Shown piece by piece: positions 37,989 to 46,419 of a DNA stretch of 64,000 nucleotides. The translations under genes and the position numbers were made by a program. The DNA lies in the NCBI RefSeq assembly GCF_019774615.1, contig NZ_CP081497.1:1364001-1428000 (forward strand). The letters run 5' to 3'. Origin of the DNA: Streptomyces sp. BHT-5-2 (GTDB taxonomy: Bacteria; Actinomycetota; Actinomycetes; Streptomycetales; Streptomycetaceae). The notes under the pieces are model-generated. The model was not told the DNA's origin, ran no database searches, and saw only the letters and a list, made by a program, of their open reading frames with translations. Position 1 is the stretch's first letter, and every line of letters begins with the position of its first letter.

Positions 37989-39084
37989 CACGCACCTGCC
38001 GTTGCCACTGCCGGTACGAGCGCTTCGGAATGATCGGCGATCAGGTCCAGAAGAGTGGCGGTGGTACCGCCCGCGATCCCGAACATGGCGGTCTCCAGGC
38101 GTAGTTGCTGTATGCCGTCAGACTTGAAGCCGTCGGCTCCCATCAAGGGGCCGCAGGTGTCCAAAACGGTGTCCAGGGCTCGTGCGCCGGCGGCCTTGAC
38201 CACTGCGGTGAGGGCCATCGCCTCATCCAGACCGCCGGGGTTGTCAGGGCGCGGTTGGCTCAGACGGTCGCAGAGCGCCCGGAGGGTCTGGTGGGTGAGG
38301 ACCGCTTCCGCATAGCGCTGGCGAACCGCCGCGTTGTGCCACAGGGGTGCCCCGGCGATGCGGCGTTCGGACAGGTGGGTTCGCACCTCAGCGAGGACCC
38401 GGCCGGCCAGTGCCTCCGCCCACAGTCCGCTGGCGAGGCGTTCACCGGCCATCTGCCGGGCGAACAGGGCCAGCCCGCGCCCCCGTCCACCGATGACGTG
38501 GCCGGTGCCGAGCTGGACGCGGTCGAAGGTCAGGTCGCCGAGAGCGGAGCCGTTGAAGGCGGTGGTGTCGGCGGGGCTCCGGGTGACGCCGGGCGCGTCC
38601 AGCGGTACGAGGAGCAGGGTGAAGCTGGTGAACTGTCGCCCTGGCGCGTGCCGGGCCAGTACCAGCGCCCACTCGGCTGTCATGGCGTTGACAATCCAGC
38701 GTTTGGTCCCGGTCAGTTCGACCCGGTCGCCGGAGAACTCTACGGTGGTCCCCAGACTGGTCAGGTCCGACCCAGGGGCGGCCCCGTCGGTGGCAGCGAC
38801 GCCGATCTGCGCCGTGCCATCCAGAATGTCCTCGGCCACGGTGGTCAGCCGGTGGGCGGAGCCACGCCAGGCCGCCAGCAGCAGCGGCAGGGCGTTCGCC
38901 ACCTGGACGCAGACGCTGGGGTGGAGCCCAATGCGGCACGGGCATCGACGTCCGCCAGCAGATTGCGTAGGTGATGCGGATCGTATCCATAGCGAGGGTC
39001 GGGTTTGGCGAACACATCGCGCAGCGTGGCGCCGCCGAGTTCGGCCCACAGCCAACGGGTGCGTTGCGCCGCCGTGTCAGACAA
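37988..39084 (-). pseudogene. Acyl-CoA dehydrogenase-fold protein (ACAD2), frameshifted near residue 50
   Basis: TTG 39084 begins LSDTAAQRTRWLWAELGG, overlapping the ACAD1 stop by eight bases. After DVDARAALG (about 38935) the frame must change to continue as LHPSVCVQVANALPLLLA, then TGTKRWIVNAMTAEWAL and GERLASGLWAEALAGRV to the stop at 37988. Loss of one base in TTGGGCTCCACC would explain it. Without repair only 79 residues are made. Restored length is about 365 residues, normal for the family. It would be a flavoenzyme that desaturates or oxygenates a carrier-bound chain. Confidence 0.75.
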
Positions 39085-40330
39085 AGCGCACCTCGCTGTC
39101 CAAGAGGGCCATCGCACCGTCGACGGCGTGGAGCCGGTCATTGCTGTAGTTGAGCGCGGCCGACCGCAGGTCACGTACCGCGCGCTCCAGGCCCAGTTCG
39201 GAGTTCTTGAGGTAGCCGTGACGCATACCGACCAACTCGATCAGGTCGTTGACCGCGGCCAGGCACTCCTGTGACGCGGTGAGTTTGACGGCGTTCATCA
39301 GCAGTTGATACGGCGCGGCCTGGGGGGACTGCGAGGTCTTGTACACATCGGTGCCGTGTGCGATCAGCGCATGCACCAGATCCAGTCGCTGCCGGATGTG
39401 GGACAGGCGACTTCGCAGCAGGTCGGAGGTCATGTCCCGGTGCTTGCGTTCGGCCGGACTGCGCAGCCAGGCGACCGTCCGGGCCAGCGCTCCGGCCGCG
39501 GTGCCCAGCCAGCAGGCAGACCAGCCGAGGTGGGCCAGCGGCCCGAAAGTCTCGGTGACGATCTCCCTGAAGCGGCCTGACCCTCCGATCACGTTGCCGT
39601 GGGGGACCGCGCCGTCGAAGCGCATCGGGACGCTGCGCGTGGCCCGCATGCCCAGCGGATTCCAGCCGCCGAGTGGCTCGGCCGTCACGTCCTGGGCATC
39701 GGCGTAGACCAGCGACACCTGGTTCTCGGCCGCTTCAGTGTCCGCGCGCATGCTGATCAGGTAGCCGTCGGCGTATTCGCCTCCGGTGACAACGGGGGCC
39801 ATCCGCTGCACTCGCAGGGTGTCGCCGAGGTTTTCCACCGCCTCACCCGCGCTGAGCAGGTATCCGCCATTGCCCACCTCGGTGGTGACGGAGGCGAGAT
39901 AGACCTCGCCTCGGGCAATTCGGGGCAGCAACTGCTCGGCCAGTCGCGGTGGGCCGTAGCGGACGACGGCCTCGACCTGCTGACTGTGCATGGCGAAGAT
40001 CATTCCCGAGGAGGTGCACTCCCGGGACAGGGCATGGCTGACCGCGAGGACGTCGTCGACCGTCCCTCCGGGTCCGCCGTAGCGCGTGGGAACGACCAAG
40101 CCCAACAGACGGGTCGTGCGCAGGCGGTCCATCACGGCGGTCGGGAAAGCGGCTTCCACGTCGGCGGACGGGGCGTTTTCACGGGCCGTGGCCAGCACGT
40201 CGGCCAGCGCCGCGGGATCGACCACGGAGGACGGTCGCAGGTTCAACGGGCTGGTGATGCCCAGTGCCGTGCGGCCCTCTAAGTGCCCTGCCGTGGCGGC
40301 CGGTTCTGGAGTGACAAGGGCGGTGCTCAT
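39077..40330 (-). CDS. Acyl-CoA dehydrogenase-fold flavoprotein (ACAD1)
   Basis: A 417-residue ACAD-superfamily protein: an N-terminal helical domain, GLVVPTRYGGPGGTVDDVL, a beta-domain with FAD loop ASVTTEVGNGGYLLS and GMRATRSVPMRF, and a C-terminal four-helix bundle ending ALNYSNDRLHAVDGAMALL. In ordinary dehydrogenases the C-terminal segment carries the catalytic Glu near YEGT; I cannot see it here. That fits carrier-protein oxidases or ACAD-type monooxygenases. ATG 40330 overlaps the ACP1 stop (ATGA), chosen over an upstream ATG. Confidence 0.8.
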   Translation of the reverse strand: MSTALVTPEPAATAGHLEGRTALGITSPLNLRPSSVVDPAALADVLATARENAPSADVEAAFPTAVMDRLRTTRLLGLVVPTRYGGPGGTVDDVLAVSHALSRECTSSGMIFAMHSQQVEAVVRYGPPRLAEQLLPRIARGEVYLASVTTEVGNGGYLLSAGEAVENLGDTLRVQRMAPVVTGGEYADGYLISMRADTEAAENQVSLVYADAQDVTAEPLGGWNPLGMRATRSVPMRFDGAVPHGNVIGGSGRFREIVTETFGPLAHLGWSACWLGTAAGALARTVAWLRSPAERKHRDMTSDLLRSRLSHIRQRLDLVHALIAHGTDVYKTSQSPQAAPYQLLMNAVKLTASQECLAAVNDLIELVGMRHGYLKNSELGLERAVRDLRSAALNYSNDRLHAVDGAMALLDSEVRFV

Positions 40331-40581
40331 CGCAGCTCGCCTGCCTTCTCGCGGGACTGCTCGACGACCTCCCACAGATTGCCTGCGGTCTCGAAGGTGT
40401 GGTCGTTGAGCTTGTCATCGGGTATCGCGGCGCCGTAGGCGTCCTCCAGCGCGAACAGGACCTCGATCGCCTGCATCGAGTTCAGACCCAGTTCGCGGAG
40501 CCCGTCGCCCGGGGCGAGCTCACGGTCGTTGGGCAGGTAGGGAAGGTGAGGGCGAAGTACTGCGGTGAACTGCTCGTCCAT
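40327..40581 (-). CDS. Acyl/aminoacyl carrier protein (ACP1)
   Basis: An 84-residue carrier. LRELGLNSMQAIEVLFALED contains the phosphopantetheine Ser (NSM instead of DSL). ATG 40581 follows AGGAG. It lies 25 bases after the PLP decarboxylase and overlaps ACAD1, so decarboxylase, carrier and flavoprotein are made together; the carrier probably presents the amino acid to both enzymes. This is the arrangement known for butirosin-type aminoacyl-ACPs, by analogy. Confidence 0.85.
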   Translation of the reverse strand: MDEQFTAVLRPHLPYLPNDRELAPGDGLRELGLNSMQAIEVLFALEDAYGAAIPDDKLNDHTFETAGNLWEVVEQSREKAGELR

Positions 40582-40606
40582 GTTTTCTCCTGTTGTGAGT
40601 CGATGG

Positions 40607-41905
40607 TCAACGGATCGACAGGGCAGCGTGGTCTGCCGGACCGGTCGCGGTGGAAAGGCTGACTTCTTCACGTCGGGTGCTCAGCTGGGTGGCGCCGACG
40701 AACCGGACACCGTCCACGATGATTTCGACGGGCAAGGGATGACTGAGAAACAGTGCCAAGCTGGCGGTCAGCCCGTAGGCGCCGACGTTGGGCACGGCCA
40801 GCAGGTCGCCCTCGGCCACCTCTCCGATCGGGTGTTCACCGGCCCAAGTGTCGAGGGGAGTGCACAACGGGCCGCAGATCCTCGCCGGTTCGGCTCCGGA
40901 CGACTCGGCGACTCTGTGCGAGAAGCGACCCGTGGCGCGCACCACATCGGGCCGCAGCGGCGGGACACGCCGCAGGCCGGCCATGCCGCCCAGGTGGTGG
41001 ATCCCGCTGTCGAGCACGACGATCCGCTTGCCATGCGTACGTTTGACGTCGAGGACCCGGGTCAGCAGCCGCCCACAGGTGGCAGCCAGTCCCCGGCCCG
41101 ATTCGAAGGCCACGCGCGGACGGCCCTGGCGCCACCCCGGGAACGTCGTGTCCAGTTCGGCCGAGAGGGCCTCGGCGAGCCCCTCGTTCACTGCGGGCTC
41201 TCCGGCCACCGCGTAAGGAGCGGCGAAACCTCCGCCGAGGTCGAGCGTGCCGAACGGCACCTCGAGCATGTCCTGCAGACGCACCGCGATCGCAAGGGCG
41301 ACGCGGAACTGCGCCATGAGGGCCTCGGTGTCAGGAAGGTTGGTGGCGAGGTAGAGCTGAAGCCCGTCCAGGACCGCGTGCGGATACCGGGTGAATGCCT
41401 CCGGCTCGGCGGTGATGGCGGCCTCGTCGGCGCCGAACTGCGAGGGGACACCGGTCATGGTGAGGCCGGCCACTGCCTTGACCCGCTCCGGGTTCACCCG
41501 CAGCAGATAGCGAGTGACCGTCCGGTGCTCACGCGCGGCCTCAGCCAACTGCCTGACACCATGGGCGGAATCGACGGAGAAATGACGGACACCGGCGCGC
41601 AGGGCCCGGTCGATGTCCTCACGGCGTTTGGCTGGCCCGTTGTAGAGAAACGTCGCCGGGTCCGCACCGGCCCGCAGGGCCACGTCCAGTTCTCCGGGCG
41701 AGCTGATCTCAGCACTGCAGCCCTGACCGAGCAGGGTGGCGACCACGTCCGGGTGCGGATTTGCCTTGACCGCGTACAGCAGATCCGTCGGCTGGGGGAG
41801 AGCGCGCCGCAGGGCCTGATAGCGCGTGCGGAGCTCCGCGAGATCGTACACATAGCAGGGCGTCGGAAGGGTGGACAGGGCCTCGTCGAGGGTGAGTTCA
41901 GACAC
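40607..41905 (-). CDS. Type III-fold PLP-dependent decarboxylase in the biosynthetic cluster
   Basis: A 432-residue alanine-racemase-fold decarboxylase. The PLP lysine is in LYAVKANPH (about residue 45), the phosphate loop in LDLGGGFAAPY, and the active-site Cys-Asp pair in GPLCTPLDTW (about residue 350), with VGAYGLTASLALFLSHP after it. Related to diaminopimelate and ornithine decarboxylases and to BtrK, which decarboxylates glutamyl-ACP. The position next to an ACP favours decarboxylation of a carrier-bound amino acid. GTG 41905 has AAGGAG upstream and overlaps the stop of a truncated gene by eight bases. Confidence 0.87.
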   Translation of the reverse strand: MSELTLDEALSTLPTPCYVYDLAELRTRYQALRRALPQPTDLLYAVKANPHPDVVATLLGQGCSAEISSPGELDVALRAGADPATFLYNGPAKRREDIDRALRAGVRHFSVDSAHGVRQLAEAAREHRTVTRYLLRVNPERVKAVAGLTMTGVPSQFGADEAAITAEPEAFTRYPHAVLDGLQLYLATNLPDTEALMAQFRVALAIAVRLQDMLEVPFGTLDLGGGFAAPYAVAGEPAVNEGLAEALSAELDTTFPGWRQGRPRVAFESGRGLAATCGRLLTRVLDVKRTHGKRIVVLDSGIHHLGGMAGLRRVPPLRPDVVRATGRFSHRVAESSGAEPARICGPLCTPLDTWAGEHPIGEVAEGDLLAVPNVGAYGLTASLALFLSHPLPVEIIVDGVRFVGATQLSTRREEVSLSTATGPADHAALSIR

Positions 41906-42035
41906 CGTGTGGCTCCTTCGGCATCTGCGCCAGGCCTGTGTCGGCTCTCGGTTGGAACATCCGGCACAGGGCATCGATACTGCGCAGGTTGTGCGGGACG
42001 AGGTCCGGCGCGTCGACCTCCACACCGAGGTATGC
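41898..42035 (-). pseudogene. C-terminal 45 codons of an unidentified cluster gene, cut at the junction
   Basis: The frame reads AYLGVEVDAPDLVPHNLRSI, then DALCRMFQPRADTGLA, and stops at 41898-41900, overlapping the decarboxylase start. It is open and protein-like, out of frame with the aminotransferase remnant to which it is fused. It must be the tail of a gene that once lay upstream in the cluster operon. Its family cannot be told from this piece. Confidence 0.6.
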
Positions 42036-42090
42036 GGGTGAAGTGCATCCACAGGTGGTCGTACGCCGTCTTGGAGAGGTCGGCGCTCAT
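42034..42090 (-). pseudogene. First 19 codons of a class III (putrescine-type) aminotransferase
   Basis: ATG 42090 starts MSADLSKTAYDHLWMHFTR, the conserved N-terminus of the Streptomyces aminotransferase that sits beside the Lrp and aldehyde dehydrogenase genes (SCO5655-like; recognised from memory). In the intact gene this is followed by the catalytic domain of about 440 residues. Here it is replaced after codon 19 by biosynthetic-cluster DNA in another frame. The 80-base leader (42094-42173) has several short GC-rich inverted repeats. Confidence 0.75.
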
Positions 42091-42173
42091 GCGCAAGCCT
42101 CGCTTCGCTCGGCGGGCTGGCATTCGCGCAGCGCGCACCCCTTGTCGATTCGCTCGCTGTGCTCGCTCATGTG

Positions 42174-42668
42174 CTATCTCGTTCCCCAGGTGTAGGTCTG
42201 CTTCCGGAGCTTGAGGTACACGAAGCTCTCGGTGGATCGGACGCCGGGAAGCGTGCGGATCCGCTTGTTGATCATTTCCAGAAGGTGGTCGTCGTCCTCG
42301 CAGACGATCTCGATGATGAGATCGAAGGAGCCTGCCGTCATGACGACGTACTCGACCTCCTCCATGGTCGTCAGGGCGTCGGCCACGGGGTCGAGGTCGC
42401 CCTCGACGTTGATGCCGACCATTGCCTGCCGGCGGAGACCGACCGTGAGGGGGTCGGTGACCGCGACGATCTGCATCACGCCTTGGTCGAGCAGCTTCTG
42501 TACCCGCTGTCGCACCGCCGCCTCGGACAGGCCGACGGCCTTGCCGATCGCGGCGTACGGACGGCGACCGTCCTCCTGGAGCTGCTCGATGATCGCCAGG
42601 GAGACGGAGTCGATCGACGGAGTGCCGGTTCTGTCATGACTGCTATTACGGGGCGCCACGTTCTTCAC
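42174..42668 (-). CDS. Lrp/AsnC-family regulator of the polyamine locus
   Basis: A 164-residue feast/famine regulator: HTH at residues about 18-65 (LAIIEQLQEDGRRPYAAIGK and AVRQRVQKLL) and an RAM ligand-binding domain (about 80-155, ending FVYLKLRKQTYTWGTR). It is divergent from the aminobutyraldehyde dehydrogenase gene and upstream of the lost aminotransferase, so it probably controls both in response to a polyamine or amino acid. GTG 42668 is used; GTG 42659 is an alternative. No strong ribosome site is visible. Confidence 0.88.
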   Translation of the reverse strand: MKNVAPRNSSHDRTGTPSIDSVSLAIIEQLQEDGRRPYAAIGKAVGLSEAAVRQRVQKLLDQGVMQIVAVTDPLTVGLRRQAMVGINVEGDLDPVADALTTMEEVEYVVMTAGSFDLIIEIVCEDDDHLLEMINKRIRTLPGVRSTESFVYLKLRKQTYTWGTR

Positions 42669-42707
42669 TGTGCACGAGGTTCGGCGGTATGGCAACCCCG
42701 AATCAAT

Positions 42708-42725
42708 GAAATCAGTTGTTGATCG
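42708..42725 (+). promoter_or_regulatory. Shared 18-base motif upstream of the first aldehyde dehydrogenase
   Basis: GAAATCAGTTGTTGATCG lies 132 bases before the dehydrogenase start and 40 bases before the Lrp start. A 15/18 match is found at 48237 upstream of the second dehydrogenase. Candidate Lrp-type operator; binding is inferred. Confidence 0.45.
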
Positions 42726-42839
42726 ATCGAGATTGCACGGATTCCGTTGTTCGAATGGTGTGGGTGTGTTGAAAACGTGGTTCGCGCGGCTAGTGTGGGA
42801 CCCCAACCACCGGTACATCCGAACTGAAGGGGGCGCACA

Positions 42840-44294
42840 GTGACCACCGCACTGCGTCGTCTGCGCAACTACATCGACGGGGAGTTCCGGGACGCCGCCG
42901 ACGGCCGGACCACGGAGGTGGTCAACCCGGCCACGGGCGAGCCGTACGCCACTGCCCCGCTCTCCGGAGCCGCGGACGTGGACGCGGCCATGGCCGCGGC
43001 CGAGGCGGCCTTCCCCGCCTGGCGCGACCTGATCCCGGCCGAGCGCCAGAAGGTCCTGCTCAAGATCGCTGACCGCTTCGAGGAGCGGGCCGAGGAACTG
43101 ATCGCCGCCGAGTCCGAGAACTGCGGCAAGCCGATCGCCCTCGTGCGCTCCGAGGAGATCCCGCCGATGGTGGACCAGATCCGCTTCTTCGCGGGTGCCG
43201 CCCGGATGCTCGAAGGCCGCTCGGCCGGCGAGTACATGGACGGCTTCACCTCCATCGTCCGCCGCGAGCCGGTGGGCGTCTGCGCCCAGGTCGCGCCGTG
43301 GAACTACCCGATGATGATGGCCGTATGGAAGTTCGCCCCGGCGCTCGCCGCGGGCAACACCGTCGTCCTCAAGCCCTCCGACACCACCCCCGCCTCCACG
43401 GTGCTGATCGCCGACATCATCGGCAGCGTCCTGGACGAACTGGGCCACCCCCGCGGTGTGTTCAACGTCGTCTGCGGCGACCGGGAGACCGGCCGCCTGA
43501 TGGTCGAGCACCGGACCCCGGCGATGGCGTCGATCACCGGCTCGGTCCGGGCCGGCATGCAGGTCGCCGAGTCCGCGTCCAAGGACCTCAAGCGGGTCCA
43601 CCTGGAACTGGGCGGCAAGGCGCCGGTGGTGGTCTTCGAGGACACCGACATCGCCAAGGCCGTCGAGGACATCGCCACCGCCGGCTACTTCAACGCCGGC
43701 CAGGACTGTACGGCCGCCACCCGGGTGCTCGTCCAGGAGTCCATCCACGACGAGTTCGTCGCCGCGCTGGCCAAGGCCGCCTCGGAGACCAAGACCGGCG
43801 CGGTCGACGACGAGGACGTGCTCTACGGCCCGCTGAACAACGCCAACCAGCTGGCGCAGGTCAAGGGCTTCATCGAGCGGCTGCCCGCGCACGCCAAGAT
43901 CGAGGCCGGTGGCGAACAGGTCGGCGAGAAGGGCTACTTCTTCGCCCCGACCGTCGTCTCGGGCCTGAAGCAGGACGACGAGATCGTCCAGCAGGAGGTC
44001 TTCGGCCCGGTGATCACCGTGCAGTCCTTCGCCGACGAGAAGCAGGCGGTGGAGTGGGCCAACGGCGTCGAGTACGCCCTGGCGTCCTCGGTGTGGACCA
44101 AGGACCACGCCCGCGCGATGCGGATGTCCAAGGCCCTCGACTTCGGCTGTGTGTGGATCAACACCCACATCCCGCTGGTCGCCGAGATGCCGCACGGCGG
44201 CTTCAAGAAGTCCGGCTACGGCAAGGACCTGTCGGCCTACGGCTTCGACGACTACACCCGGATCAAGCACGTGATGACCTCGCTGGACGGCTGA
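42840..44294 (+). CDS. Gamma-aminobutyraldehyde dehydrogenase
   Basis: A 484-residue ALDH. The general base Glu is in LELGGKAPVV (about 258) and the catalytic Cys in NAGQDCTAAT (about 290). WNYPMMMAVWKFAPALAAGN and GEMPHGG-like EMPHGGFKKSGYG segments are those of YdcW/PatD-type aminobutyraldehyde dehydrogenases. It oxidises 4-aminobutyraldehyde to GABA with NAD+ in putrescine catabolism. GTG 42840 follows GAAGGGGG. The divergent Lrp gene and downstream PotD gene support the role. Confidence 0.87.
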   Translation: MTTALRRLRNYIDGEFRDAADGRTTEVVNPATGEPYATAPLSGAADVDAAMAAAEAAFPAWRDLIPAERQKVLLKIADRFEERAEELIAAESENCGKPIALVRSEEIPPMVDQIRFFAGAARMLEGRSAGEYMDGFTSIVRREPVGVCAQVAPWNYPMMMAVWKFAPALAAGNTVVLKPSDTTPASTVLIADIIGSVLDELGHPRGVFNVVCGDRETGRLMVEHRTPAMASITGSVRAGMQVAESASKDLKRVHLELGGKAPVVVFEDTDIAKAVEDIATAGYFNAGQDCTAATRVLVQESIHDEFVAALAKAASETKTGAVDDEDVLYGPLNNANQLAQVKGFIERLPAHAKIEAGGEQVGEKGYFFAPTVVSGLKQDDEIVQQEVFGPVITVQSFADEKQAVEWANGVEYALASSVWTKDHARAMRMSKALDFGCVWINTHIPLVAEMPHGGFKKSGYGKDLSAYGFDDYTRIKHVMTSLDG

Positions 44295-44427
44295 ACCGGC
44301 CGTCCCCGAAGGGGGATTCCCACCGTCGAGCGGCACGGAACGTTCGACACACCGTCGCGGGCGGAGGCCCGGCAGTGGACGCTCTGTCTCTTGCCGCCTC
44401 CGCCCGCGGCACATGAGAGTGCTCACC

Positions 44428-45609
44428 ATGGTTGATCTTTCGCGGCGTTCGCTGCTTCGGGGCATGGGTGGAATCGGTGCGACCGGGGCGCTGGCCGCTC
44501 TGACGGGATGCGGGGTGCCGCCGGCGTACGTCGAGCCCGCCGACCGCGAGGCCCCCGACCGCTCCGACCGCGACCACCGGCTGGTCTTCGCCAACTGGCC
44601 GCTCTACATCGACGTCGACGACCACGACAAGCAGCGCCGCCCCACGCTCGACGCGTTCCAGAAGCGCACCGGGATCTCCGTGACGTACACCGAGGAGATC
44701 AACGACAACGACGAGTTCTTCGGCAAGATCAGTCCCGCGCTGATGAACCGCCAGCCCACCGGGCGCGACCTGGTCGTCATCAGCGACTGGATGTGCGCCC
44801 GCTACGTCCGGCTCGGCTGGGTCGAGACGATGGACCGCGCGGCCCAGCCGCAGGTCGCCCGCCACCTCGACCCGCTGCTGGCCTCCCCGCCCTTCGACCC
44901 GGGCCGCAGGCACTCGGTGCCCTGGCAGTCCGGGATCACCGGCATCGCCTACAACCGCAAGAAGCTGGGCCGGGAGATCAAGCACACCTCCGACCTGTGG
45001 AAGCCCGATCTGCGCGGCCGGGTCACGCTGCTCTCCGGGCTCGACGAGGCGTTCGCCATGCTGCTCCAGGGCAACGGCGTGGACATCACCCGCTGGACCG
45101 CCGACGACTTCCACCGGATGATCGACCAGATACGCGGGCTGGTCCGGAAGGGCCAGATCCGCCGGTTCACCGGCAACGACTACATCAAGGACCTGGACTC
45201 CGGCGATGTGCTCGCCGCCCAGGCGTACTCCGGCGACGTGATCCAGCTCCAGGCGGACAACCCGGACATCGAGTTCGTGGTCCCCGAGGAGGGCGCGGAG
45301 CTGTGGGCGGAGAGCATGATGATCCCCAACCTCGCGGCCCACAAGCGGAACGCGGAGCGGCTGATCGACTACTACTACCAGCCGGAGGTCGCGGCCGAAC
45401 TGGCCGCGTGGGTCAACTACGTCTGCCCGGTGCCGGCCGCGCGGGAGGTGCTCGCCTCGTCCAAGGACAAGGAGCGGGCGCGGCTGGCGGAGGATCCGCT
45501 GATCTTCCCCGACGCGGCGATGCGCGAGCGGCTGGCGATCGCGCGGGACATCACGGCCAAGGAGCGGACCGGGTTCGCCAAGGAGTGGAACGCGATCGTG
45601 GGGCTGTAG
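44428..45609 (+). CDS. PotD-like polyamine-binding lipoprotein 1
   Basis: A 393-residue solute-binding protein for spermidine/putrescine-type ligands. The signal has a twin-arginine SRRSLLRGMG and a lipobox LTGC, so it is probably Tat-exported and lipid-anchored outside the membrane. VFANWPLYIDVDD, RTGISVTYTEEINDNDEFF and FTGNDYIKDLDSGDV are PotD family blocks. ATG 44428 is favoured by GAGAG upstream, with ATG 44413 possible. No permease follows directly, so it may share the PotABC set at 51-54 kb. Confidence 0.85.
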   Translation: MVDLSRRSLLRGMGGIGATGALAALTGCGVPPAYVEPADREAPDRSDRDHRLVFANWPLYIDVDDHDKQRRPTLDAFQKRTGISVTYTEEINDNDEFFGKISPALMNRQPTGRDLVVISDWMCARYVRLGWVETMDRAAQPQVARHLDPLLASPPFDPGRRHSVPWQSGITGIAYNRKKLGREIKHTSDLWKPDLRGRVTLLSGLDEAFAMLLQGNGVDITRWTADDFHRMIDQIRGLVRKGQIRRFTGNDYIKDLDSGDVLAAQAYSGDVIQLQADNPDIEFVVPEEGAELWAESMMIPNLAAHKRNAERLIDYYYQPEVAAELAAWVNYVCPVPAAREVLASSKDKERARLAEDPLIFPDAAMRERLAIARDITAKERTGFAKEWNAIVGL

Positions 45610-45722
45610 GGCGCGTCCGGGGCGCGGGGCCCAGCCGGGCCCGGTGCCTGCCGGGGCTGCCCTTCGCGGGCGCGGTGGGGCGGTGTGAGGGGGTGTCAAC
45701 CCCCGTGTCAGACTCCGGAGTC

Positions 45723-46337
45723 ATGTCGCCCGAGAGAGTGTGGCCGCCGGTTCCCGTGCTGCCGTCGAAGCCGTCTCCGTGTTCCCGGCGTTCCCCACGA
45801 GAGCGGGCCGCCGCGCCGGCGGGTGTCCCGGCGGCCGTCACGCTGGGGCTGTTCGCCGCCTGGGCGCTGCACGACGCCGAGGAGGTGGCGTTCGGGCCGC
45901 GCTGGGTGCGGGAGAACGTACCGGCGCTGCGGAAACGGTTCCCCAGGGTGCCCGAGCGGGTGTGGCGGGCCATGGAGGGCGTCACCGAGCGGGAGTTCAC
46001 GGCGGCGGTGGGGGTGATGGCGGTCATCGTGGCCGGCGCGGCGGTGCGCGGGCACCGCACCGGCGGCCGGTCGGCGTACTTCCAGGCGATGCTGGACGGC
46101 TTCGGGCTGCACGGTCTGATGCACCTCGCGCAGGCCGCCGCCGTCCGCGGCTACGCACCGGGATCGGCCACCTCGCCCGTGATCGTCGTCCCCTTCACGC
46201 TCTGGGCCCGGGGCCGGCTGCGGCGGGCCGGAGTGCTGCGGCCCGCGACCCCGGGCGGCGCGGCACGGGGCATCGCCCTCGCGGCCGCCGCCACCGTCCT
46301 CTCCCACGGGGTGGCGCGGCGGCTGGTCGGGGCGTGA
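45723..46337 (+). CDS. HXXEE-domain membrane protein
   Basis: A 204-residue integral membrane protein with the family signature WALHDAEEVAFG (H-x-x-E-E) in the first helix, and four or five hydrophobic segments, including VGVMAVIVAGAAVRG and GIALAAAATVLSHG. Function unknown. ATG 45723 follows CGGAG. It lies between the PotD gene and the convergent deaminase gene without clear linkage to either. Confidence 0.75.
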   Translation: MSPERVWPPVPVLPSKPSPCSRRSPRERAAAPAGVPAAVTLGLFAAWALHDAEEVAFGPRWVRENVPALRKRFPRVPERVWRAMEGVTEREFTAAVGVMAVIVAGAAVRGHRTGGRSAYFQAMLDGFGLHGLMHLAQAAAVRGYAPGSATSPVIVVPFTLWARGRLRRAGVLRPATPGGAARGIALAAAATVLSHGVARRLVGA

Positions 46338-46419
46338 GGCGGCGCCCGCCGCGGGCCCCATGGCCCGGTCGCCGCCGACGGCCCCGCCCGGCCGGATGCC
46401 GGCCAGGCGGCGATCTCGG

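Noticed and set aside
42094..42173. GC-rich inverted repeats suggesting a tRNA or structured RNA
   Set aside because: No cloverleaf arms, TTCGA-type loop or CCA-like end could be fitted; only short palindromes.
42669..44594. Upstream extension of the Lrp frame, giving an 806-codon minus-strand ORF
   Set aside because: The first 640 codons are antisense to the aldehyde dehydrogenase and PotD genes with low-complexity content; only the last 164 residues are the Lrp protein.
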